This document shows, piece after piece, positions 55,901 to 62,939 of a DNA stretch of 64,000 nucleotides. This stretch comes from CAVQJU01 sp963754955 (lineage in GTDB: Bacteria > Acidobacteriota > Vicinamibacteria > Vicinamibacterales > CAVVIG01), in the NCBI GenBank assembly GCA_963754955.1, contig CAVWHY010000006.1, forward strand, positions 496,001 through 560,000, given 5' to 3'. The position numbers and the translations under genes were made by a program. Each line of letters opens with the position of its first letter. The stretch's first letter is position 1. The notes under the pieces were generated by a model. That model ran no database searches and was not told where the DNA came from. It saw only the letters and a program-made list of their open reading frames with translations.

Positions 55901-56443
55901 TTCGTGTCAGCTACAACTACGAACTGCCGTTCGCGCACTGGTTCGATTCGCACGAGCCAGCTGGCGACGGGATGGTCGCTCTCGGGCACGACGCGGTTCA
56001 GCAGCGGATTTCCGGTGACGCTCTACGATCCGACCGACACGTCGCTGCTCGGCACGTTCGGCAACGGCGTCAACAACAACCTGCTCGACACGCCGAACTA
56101 CACGCCCGGCTGCGATCTGAAGATCAATCACGATCCGGCGAAGGGGCCGGCGTTCAACACCGACTGCTTCAGCCTGCCGGCACTCGGACAGCTCGGCAAC
56201 GCGCCGCGCCGCTTCTTCTACGGGCCTGGCATCGAGAACTTCGACCTCGCGCTCATCAAGCGCGCTGACGTTCGACACAGTCGCAGCCTCGAGCTGCGTC
56301 TCGAGACGTTCAACGTGTTCAACCACCCGCAGTTCTACGGCGCCGGGGCCGTGGACGGCAATATCGTGAGCCCGACGTTCGGACAGATCGTCACAGCCGC
56401 GGCGCCGCGCTTCATTCAGCTGGCGGCCAAGTTCACGTTCTGA
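52920..56443 (+). CDS. TonB-dependent receptor with carboxypeptidase-regulatory domain (many frameshifts)
   Basis: An Oar-like outer-membrane receptor of about 1,165 residues. The best start is position 52920: GGGAGG lies six bases upstream and a clean signal peptide follows (GKRFRSVLFIFLILTF, ending VSAQ). The codon reads CTG, which may itself be a consensus error for ATG. Domains: CarboxypepD_reg (VGGSLSGTVKDPSGGVVPGV), plug (TLSLNGRSYTDLLSIQPGVI), then a long barrel ending FIQLAAKFTF. FHGNLFEFFRNTNLDARNYF is an Oar hallmark. More than fifteen single-base shifts are inferred, nearly all insertions. It is the first gene behind GTCA array 4; the substrate is unknown. Confidence 0.75.
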
Positions 56444-56489
56444 GCGAGGCGGGGCTTGCCGGAGCTTCGGATTCTGCCGTCGTCTGCGT

Positions 56490-56891
56490 TCAGTGCTTGG
56501 GAGTCGACGGGCCTGATCCTTCCTGAACGACCTGGTAGGTCCACCCGTCACGAGGCCGGCGCACTTCCTTCAGTCGGACCAGTTCGTGGGACGCCGGATC
56601 GCGGGACGGAGACCCCACGACGATGACGTGATCGCCGACCCTCAAAGTGGTCAGTGTCACGTGCGCGTGGTATTGGAGCCACGAGGCTGCTTGCCATTCG
56701 GCTGTGTACAGGACACCCTCAGCAGTTCGTATCCTCAGCAGGACATGCGGGTTGGCGTACGTCAGCTGCTCGAGCGCGCCTTCGACAGATACGTTCTGCT
56801 CGAGCAGGAAGTCCGCGTGACTGTGATGCGCGCGTAGGGAGCTACCAGCCAGGACAACGCCCAGAATCAGCATCGGAAGCGTAGGTCTCAT
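56490..56891 (-). CDS. DUF6152 secreted protein, second copy
   Basis: A 133-residue intact protein, the same length as the copy at 37.5 kb. The signal peptide ends SLRAHH, again leaving an N-terminal His pair (HHSHADF). VEGALEQLTYANPHVLLRIR, AEWQAASWLQYHAHVTLT and GDHVIVVGSPSRDPASHEL match the family. It lies just after the dense-frameshift zone yet has no break, so error density changes sharply here. It is convergent with the receptor and divergent from the next one. Confidence 0.8.
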   Translation of the reverse strand: MRPTLPMLILGVVLAGSSLRAHHSHADFLLEQNVSVEGALEQLTYANPHVLLRIRTAEGVLYTAEWQAASWLQYHAHVTLTTLRVGDHVIVVGSPSRDPASHELVRLKEVRRPRDGWTYQVVQEGSGPSTPKH

Positions 56892-57015
56892 ACGCGCCTC
56901 CTCGCTTCAGAGAATACGCCCGACGCACCGATCTTGGCGAGTTGATTTGCAAGAGAAGGGCGTTCGTGCGTGTTTCTCGGTGCGCTTCGTGGCCCCGGTG
57001 ATGCGGTCACACACG

Positions 57016-57059
57016 GTCAATGACGCGTCACTAACCGGTAACACCCCGACAGGTGACCC
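57016..57059 (+). promoter_or_regulatory. GTCA array 5: four 11-bp units, partly degenerate
   Basis: GTCAATGACGC, GTCACTAACCG, GTAACACCCCG and ACAGGTGACCC follow at 11-bp spacing; the third unit is weak. A TAACGT hexamer begins 32 bases after the last unit, 36 bases before the receptor ATG. Confidence 0.5.
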
Positions 57060-57132
57060 TCCCGGAGGATTCAGGCACACGTGTGCGGTGTTAACGTTCG
57101 CCGGATCGTTAACTCCAAACAGAGGGAGCCTG

Positions 57133-59568
57133 ATGAGATTCAGAGCACGTCGAGTGTGCCGGTTCGCGACAGCGGTCGTCTTCATCGCGTCGTTGGTTCC
57201 GGCGGCGCCGGCCCGGGCGCAGGCGGCCCAGAACAGCGCGACGGGCGCCGTGGCCGGCTCGGTCGCCGTGAGGCAGAGCGGGCAGCCGGTGCCCGGGGCG
57301 CTTGTCAGCCTCGAGGGCACCAGCCTGACCGCGGTGTCGAACCAGACAGGCCGATTCCGCATCGAGAACGTTCCGCCCGGGTCCGTCATGCTCGTCGTGC
57401 AGGCCCCGGGCTTCGTGGACGCCCACGCTGGCGCCGTCCAGGTCCGCGCCGGCGACACGGCGCAGATCGACGTCGAACTCGACGTGACCCCGAACTTCAT
57501 GGAGCGCGTCCAGGTCACGGCCACCAAGACCCCGCTCAGCATCGGCGACGTTCCCGCGCAGACGGACATCATCAGCCGCGCCACGATCGAGAGCCGCGGC
57601 GACCTCACGCTGACGCAGGCCATCAGCCACGTGCCGGGCGCGGTCGTCAGCACGCAGCTCGGCATCTTCGAGTCGGTGATGCTGCGCGGCATGCCGAGGG
57701 GCGATCCTGAATTCACCAACACGCTGCTGCTCATCGACGGCGTGCCGCAGGCCACCTCCCGCAACGGATCGCGGGTGATCGGCCTGACGATCAACGACGC
57801 CACCAACATCGAGGTCGTCCGCGGGCCCAACTCGGCGCTCTTCGGGCGGACGGCCATCGGCGGCTCGGTAAACGTCCTGACGGCCAACCCGACGGCGAAG
57901 CCCGAGTTCAACGTCGATTTCACCGGCGGCCAGCAGGGAACGGCCAAGGGCCTGGCGCGCGTGTCCGGGCCGCTCTCGAACTGGGGCGGGTTCTACGCCT
58001 CGATCGGGAAGGAGCGCAACACCGGCTACTTCGATACGAAGACCGGCGGCGACTACTCGGACGGCAACACCGCGGTGTTCGGCAAGTTCACGTTTTCGCC
58101 GAATGCGAAGTCGTTCGGCAGCGTCAGCTTCAACCACGTCGACTCGGACAACAGCACGCCCGACCAACGAGCCGATCATGGAAGGGCAGCTGCTGCACAT
58201 CTTCGACCCGCGGTTCAACCGGCTCACCAATTTCAATATTCCCGGGCCCCAATTATCATCAGGGCGAGAGCCGGTTCACGTTCAACTACACCTGGCAGCC
58301 GAAACCGACCACGCGCATCGTCGAAGTGTTCGGCTATCGCGACGTCCAGCAGCAGTTCATTCACGACGGCGACTTCATCGGTTCGCCGTTCGACCCGGTC
58401 GCCAACACGGTGATGATGTACCCGTTCGATCAGGACCTGAAGGAGAAGATCGCCTACCAGGAACTGCGCGCCGAGTTCACGCCGAAGATCGGCAACGTCA
58501 AGAACTCGCTGGTCGTCGGCGGCATGTACGAACACACCGGCGGCACGCTGGCCTCCGACTTCCTGTTCACGGACGAAGAAAACGAAGGCATCCCGATCAA
58601 CTACCTGAACCCGGTCATTCCGCCGGAGTCGGAATGGATGCACGATCCGCAGCCGCTGCGGACGTACCACCTCGGCGTCACCGGGCCTGTTCGCGCAGTA
58701 CATGATCGAACCGCATCCGCGCTGGGTGTTCACCGGCGGCGGCCGCTACGATCACATGTCGCTCGACAACCAGCGCGGCACCGGACCCGTGGCCGAGGAC
58801 ACGTTCGGCGCGTTCAGCCCGAAGATCAGCGCGACGTACCGGCTGCTCGGCGCCGAAGCCGCCGGCCGGCCGTCGGTCAACGTCTACGGCGCGTACTCGC
58901 AGGCTTTTCTGCCTCCGCGCGCGGCGAGCAGCCTGACGCCGGCGAACGTCGAGGTGAAGCTGCAGCCCGAGGACATCTCCAACAGCGAGATCGGGTTGAA
59001 AGGGAACGCGGCGAACGGCCGCGTGTCGTTCGAGGCCACCTATTTCCACATGACGGAGAACGGCGTCGTGCTCAGCCAGCGGCAGGGGCCGTTCTTCTTC
59101 CCGACCAACGCCGGCGAGCTGCGCTACGACGGCGTCGAAACGGGCCTGAGCGTGGACATCACGCCCAAGGTATCGGCGTTTGTGAACGCGTCGTTCTACC
59201 ACAGCCGCTTCGGCGAGTTCGTCATCGAGAGCGAAGACGGCGACCAGGTGCTGACCGGCAACGGGCTGCCGATCGCGCCCGACTACGTCGTCAACTGGGG
59301 CGCGAGCTTCAGGCCGACACCGTCGGTGGACGCAACGGTCAACATCAAGAGCACGAGCGCCATGGAGGCCAACAGGGAGAACACGTTCAAGATCGACCCG
59401 TACACGCTGGTCGATGCGGCCGTGACCTGGCGGCACGGCCCGCTGCGCGCGACGCTCGCGGCACGCAACCTGTTCAACGAGGAGTACTACTGGAACGCGG
59501 ACGGCGAAACGGCGGACCCGGGGAGGCCCAGGCAAATCCTGTTCACCATCTCCGTCGGCCTGAAGTGA
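57133..59568 (+). CDS. TonB-dependent receptor (siderophore-receptor-like), few frameshifts
   Basis: An outer-membrane receptor of about 812 residues. AGAGGGAG precedes the ATG, and the signal peptide ends ARAQ. A CarboxypepD_reg domain (GAVAGSVAVRQSGQPVPGAL) is followed by a plug with FMERVQVTATKTPLSIGDVP (TonB-box-like) and VMLRGMPRGDPEFTNTLLLI. The barrel contains GRTAIGGSVNVLTANPTAKP and ends RQILFTISVGLK. The frame changes near 58165-58250 and again near 58685. Plug and barrel resemble receptors for catecholate or hydroxamate siderophores and other small metal complexes, but the CarboxypepD_reg domain is not typical of those. A cytochrome lipoprotein follows closely. Confidence 0.75.
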
Positions 59569-59605
59569 CAGGAAACCGTGGGTGGCTCTGGTGTAAGGTA
59601 CGTTC

Positions 59606-60274
59606 ATGTCGAGTGGCAGTAAACGCATCCTGATCGCGGCCGCGCTCGTGTACGCCGTGGCGTTGACAGCCAGCTGCACGTCTTCTTCTTCCAAGCCCGC
59701 GCCGGCGCCGCCTGCCGCGGCTTCGGCCGGCCGGACGGAGATGAAAGCGGTGGTCTCGGTCAAGGAGCTGATGCGGTTCACGATCGATCCCATTTCCGAC
59801 AACATCTTCGATGCGGTCACGTACGACGCCACGAAGAAGGGGGTGGTGGAGACCGTTCCGAAGACCGATGAAGATTGGGAGAAGGTACAGATCGGGGCCG
59901 TGAGCCTGGCCGAAGCGATCGATCTCCTCAAGCTCCCACGGCCATTCGCGCCGCCTGGCGACGTCAACAACAGCACGGGGCCCAATCCACCCGAACTGTC
60001 GCCGGCTCAGATTCAGGCCAAGCTCGACGCCGACCCGGTGTTGTGGGACGCCAAGATTCAGGCGCTCCGGAACGTGGCGCTTGAGGTCATGGAAATCGTC
60101 AAGAAGCGGGATGCCAAGGAACTCTTCGAGGCCAGCGAAGACCTCGACAAGGCCTGCGAAAACTGCCATCTGGAATATTGGTACCCCGGCGACCGGAAGG
60201 CGGTCGAGGAAGACGAGCGTCAGCGAGCCCGGATCGAGAAGTCCGAGATCAGAACGCCGAGAAGGAAGAAGTAG
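59606..60274 (+). CDS. Cytochrome c-type lipoprotein, CxxCHxxYWYP family
   Basis: A 222-residue intact lipoprotein (lipobox LTASC). Shared blocks: VSVKELMRFTIDPISDNIFD, GAVSLAEAIDLLKLPRPF, PPGDVNNSTGPNPPELSPAQ and VALEVMEIVKKRDAKELFE. The haem motif is ACENCHLEYWYP. It lies 20 kb from its three relatives but keeps the PRPFAPPGDxNNS loop, so it belongs with the 39.6-41.1 kb pair rather than the divergent 38-kb copy. It starts 37 bases after the receptor and could share its transcript. Confidence 0.8.
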   Translation: MSSGSKRILIAAALVYAVALTASCTSSSSKPAPAPPAAASAGRTEMKAVVSVKELMRFTIDPISDNIFDAVTYDATKKGVVETVPKTDEDWEKVQIGAVSLAEAIDLLKLPRPFAPPGDVNNSTGPNPPELSPAQIQAKLDADPVLWDAKIQALRNVALEVMEIVKKRDAKELFEASEDLDKACENCHLEYWYPGDRKAVEEDERQRARIEKSEIRTPRRKK

Positions 60275-60275
60275 T

Positions 60276-60293
60276 GCAGGCCTTCAGGCCTGC
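60276..60293 (+). terminator. Hairpin GCAGGCCTTCAGGCCTGC
   Basis: A perfect 8-bp stem with a two-base loop directly after the cytochrome stop. No T-run follows. It is the smallest of the spacer palindromes. Confidence 0.5.
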
Positions 60294-60311
60294 CAGACAG
60301 GCGCCTGACGC

Positions 60312-61127
60312 ATGACCATGCGGTCTGGTTTCTGTGTCGCAACTGCGGTCGCCCTGACGCTTGCGACCGCACGCCTCGCCGCACACGACTTCTGGCTTGC
60401 CGCTTCGAACTGGAGCCCGGACCCCGCAACGCCCTTCGGCATCAGCGCGGGCGTCGGCGAGCATTTCCCGAAGCGCGAGGATTTCAAGACCCCGGCGAAC
60501 TGGTTCGACGACTGGCGCATCATCGGGCCGTCTGCCGCGGTCCCCGTTCCCAGGACATTCGAGCGGCGTGAGCTCGCGATGGTGGCCGATGTCACCCTGC
60601 CGGCAAGGGGCGCGTTCCTGGCCGTCATGCGCGTCGCGCCGCGCATCATCGAGATGAAGGCGGACGAGTTCAACGACTATCTGAGAGATGAAGGGCTTAC
60701 TGAAGCGGCCGCGGAACGGCGGGCCGCGGGTGAGAGCGATAGACCGGCCAAGGAACGGTATTCGCGGTACGCCAAGCTCGCGATTCGAAACGGGGAGGGA
60801 AGCGCGGCGCACCTGACGCGAGCCGTCGGCGTCAAGGCGGAACTGGTGCCCGCCACCGATCCGACTGCACTCCGCGCAGGACAAACCCTCACCGTTCAAC
60901 TGCTCGTCAACGGCCGGCCCGTGCCGAACGCGGCCGTCAGTGCGGCCGTCGACGGCGGCGAGATCCCGCGTCAGACCGACGCGCAGGGCAGGGCGACCCT
61001 TCCGATCGATCGCGACGGCGCGTGGCTGGTGAAGACCGTTCACATGACGCGGCTGCCCAAGTCTTTTCCACCTGGCCCGGAATGGGAAAGCGTCTGGGTC
61101 ACGCTCGCGTTCCATACGGCGAACTAG
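60312..61127 (+). CDS. DUF4198 (NikM/CbiK-like) secreted protein
   Basis: A 271-residue intact protein. The leader ends RLAAHDFWLAASNW; the mature start HDFWL is the DUF4198 hallmark. ISAGVGEHFPKREDFKTP and later GQTLTVQLLVNGRPVPNAAV and WLVKTVHMTRLP follow the family, which has Ig-like domains and is often found with Ni/Co uptake systems or TonB receptors for metal complexes. It follows a TonB receptor and cytochrome in the same direction and abuts the DinB gene. Confidence 0.8.
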   Translation: MTMRSGFCVATAVALTLATARLAAHDFWLAASNWSPDPATPFGISAGVGEHFPKREDFKTPANWFDDWRIIGPSAAVPVPRTFERRELAMVADVTLPARGAFLAVMRVAPRIIEMKADEFNDYLRDEGLTEAAAERRAAGESDRPAKERYSRYAKLAIRNGEGSAAHLTRAVGVKAELVPATDPTALRAGQTLTVQLLVNGRPVPNAAVSAAVDGGEIPRQTDAQGRATLPIDRDGAWLVKTVHMTRLPKSFPPGPEWESVWVTLAFHTAN

Positions 61128-61128
61128 C

Positions 61129-61629
61129 GTGGACCCGGTGTCGGCCATGTACCAGAAACAGCTGGACCTGGTCGAACACGACCTGGTGAGCCTCGCGGAA
61201 GCGATGCCTGCGGACAAGTACGAGTTCCGGCCGGCTGCTGGCTCGGTCGAGGGGGTGCGGACGTTCGCGGAGCAGGTCAGGCACGCGGCGACCATGATCT
61301 ACATGACCGCCGCGATTGTGCTCGAGGAGCGATCGCCTTACGGGCCCGGCGCCGGTGACAACGGACCGGACACCGTCGAGGGCAAGACGCAGATCGTGGA
61401 CTATCTCAAGGGCTCGATCGCGTACGCCAGGAAGGCCATGGCGTCACTGAACGAGAACAACCAGCTGGACCCGCTCCGCACGTATTTCGGATCGCAGCCG
61501 CGGGTGGCCGTTGCCGCCGGCATCGCGTTCCACAGCTACGATCACTACGGGCAGATGGTCGTGTATGCCCGGTTGAACGGCGTGACGCCGCCGTCTACTT
61601 CTTCGGTGCGTCCTTCGGTACGACCTTGA
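61129..61629 (+). CDS. DinB-family protein
   Basis: A 166-residue four-helix protein. ADKYEFRPAAGSVEGVRTFA and EQVRHAATMIYMTAA contain the first His of the DinB metal triad, and AAGIAFHSYDHYGQMVVYAR supplies the last two. DinB/YfiT proteins bind a divalent metal and act in thiol transfer or stress responses, mostly undefined. A GTG one base after the previous stop was taken as start; an ATG six codons later is possible. The C-terminus (TSSVRPSVRP) overlaps the convergent CusF-like gene by 35 bases, so the native stop may be earlier. Confidence 0.75.
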   Translation: MDPVSAMYQKQLDLVEHDLVSLAEAMPADKYEFRPAAGSVEGVRTFAEQVRHAATMIYMTAAIVLEERSPYGPGAGDNGPDTVEGKTQIVDYLKGSIAYARKAMASLNENNQLDPLRTYFGSQPRVAVAAGIAFHSYDHYGQMVVYARLNGVTPPSTSSVRPSVRP

Positions 61630-61930
61630 CGTTGTACAACGTCTTGAAATCGCCGTCCTTCACCGTCGCCGTAATCTGATCGCCGGGCTTCACCGTCTTG
61701 AAGACTTCTTCTTTGTCGGCGGTGTAGGACATCGTCATCGCCATCATCCAGCCGGGGACGTTCTCGCCGTCCACCGTCAGCGACTTGGCCTTTTCGTCGA
61801 TCTTCTGCACGACGCCTTTGAACGCGTGCTCGCCCTTGGGTGTCTGCGCGGTGGCAAGCGTCGCGAACGTCGAAAAGGTGAGCGCGCACACCAGCGCGCC
61901 CAGGATCACACGGAGTCGACTGCGGGTCAT
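61595..61930 (-). CDS. CusF-like periplasmic copper-binding protein
   Basis: A 111-residue secreted protein (signal ends LATAQ). The small beta-barrel has GEHAFKGVVQKIDEKAKSL and ENVPGWMMAMTMSYTADKEE. In E. coli CusF a His, a Trp and two Met bind Cu(I)/Ag(I); here WMMAMTM keeps Trp and two Met at the right spacing. It is the likely periplasmic chaperone partner of a CusA-type pump, such as the one 11 kb away. The gene is intact and followed upstream by a hairpin element and DUF5666 gene. Confidence 0.85.
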   Translation of the reverse strand: MTRSRLRVILGALVCALTFSTFATLATAQTPKGEHAFKGVVQKIDEKAKSLTVDGENVPGWMMAMTMSYTADKEEVFKTVKPGDQITATVKDGDFKTLYNVKVVPKDAPKK

Positions 61931-61950
61931 GGTCAGTTTCTCCCTCGTTT

Positions 61951-61991
61951 CGCGGGCCTGAAAGGCCCGCGCTACCGAAAGGCCGCGCTAC
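61951..61991. repeat. Hairpin element, GCGGGCCTGAAAGGCCCGC family
   Basis: A perfect 8-bp stem around TGA, followed by GCTACCGAAAGGCCGCGCTAC, a second partial copy. It lies between the DUF5666 stop and the CusF-like start. Confidence 0.6.
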
Positions 61992-62305
61992 TTGGCGGCG
62001 GCCTTGGGCGCCGTGCCGATCTGCACTTCGAGCGCCTCGCTCGAATTCTTCGGCACGTCGATTACGACGCGGTCGCCGACCTTCAGGTCGGTCATCGTGG
62101 CCGGCTTGCCGGCCCGCTCGAACGTGGTCTTCGCGTTGAGCGTCAGCGTTTTGGTGGTGTTGTCGGCCATCTGCACGGTGACGGATTTCGCCGTCACCTG
62201 CGTCACGACGCCACGGACGTGCGCGTTGGTCCCGTGCGCGAGCGCGGGGACGCAGATGGCCAGGCCGAGAACCAGTGCGGCGGATGCACGAGCCAGTTGT
62301 TTCAT
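61988..62305 (-). CDS. DUF5666 secreted protein
   Basis: A 105-residue secreted protein. After the leader (PALAHG) the body VRGVVTQVTAKSVTVQMADN and TDLKVGDRVVIDVPKNSSEA is one OB-like beta barrel of the DUF5666 type. The fold parallels that of the adjacent CusF-like protein, but the Trp and Met ligands are absent. A His pair near the mature N-terminus (HGTNAH) is the only metal-like feature. The function is unknown; context suggests copper handling. Confidence 0.75.
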   Translation of the reverse strand: MKQLARASAALVLGLAICVPALAHGTNAHVRGVVTQVTAKSVTVQMADNTTKTLTLNAKTTFERAGKPATMTDLKVGDRVVIDVPKNSSEALEVQIGTAPKAAAK

Positions 62306-62314
62306 AGTCCTATT

Positions 62315-62939
62315 CTAATCGTGATGGTGCGGTGCTGGCGACGCCGCCTCAGGCGTTTCGCCGGAGAGAAACCGTTCGTCCGCGCGTTCCTCTTCGTACT
62401 CCCCCGGCGAGCGCGGGTTCAGCGCCTTCATGGCCTTGAGGTCCGCGGGCGTCAGGTCCGTGAGCCGCCTGACGAAGTGCACGAGCTTCCACGTGTCGGC
62501 ATCGTCGGGCCCGCCGGGGCCCCAGGCGGGCATGCCGGTCAGCCGGACGCCGTTGGCGATCACCCAGTAGATTTCGCCGTCGGTCAGGTTCTGTGTATCC
62601 GGCAGCCGCATGTCGGGCGCCCGCGGAAACATGTTCCGTCCGAGCTCCGTGGCGCCGCTGCCGTCGTTGCCGTGGCACGACGCGCAGTGGTCGGCGAAGT
62701 GCGCGCGTGCCTCTGCCCACACCTCGGGGGAAAAAGCGATCGGGTTCGGCGGCCTTGCGTGCCGCGGCCGGCACGGCCCAGCGCCGCGCCGTGCGCGCCA
62801 TCATTCGTTCGACAACCCGCGGCTCCTCGCGCGCGCTGAAGCCCTCGGTCCGCGCCACCCACAGGCCGATGCCCCAGACGATGGCCGGCGGCAGCAGTAA
62901 CAAGGCCGCGATGGCCGGAATGACGCGGCGGCGCCTCAT
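62315..62939 (-). CDS. Membrane-anchored cytochrome c (one frameshift)
   Basis: A cytochrome of about 208 residues with an N-terminal membrane anchor (VIPAIAALLLLPPAIVWGIG). One extra base near 62745 shifts the frame just before WAEARAHFADHCASCHGNDG, which carries haem motif CASCH. NGVRLTGMPAWGPGGPDDAD holds the distal Met. It ends in a His-rich tail APHHHD, which could chelate metal. The ATG overlaps the upstream stop (ATGA). It resembles cytochromes that serve copper or nitrite systems as electron donors. Confidence 0.8.

Noticed and set aside
44200..56443. Pseudogene island
   Set aside because: Each gene keeps family motifs in all pieces, start and stop overlaps between genes are preserved, and in-frame stops are nearly absent. 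Consensus error explains it better, pending raw reads.
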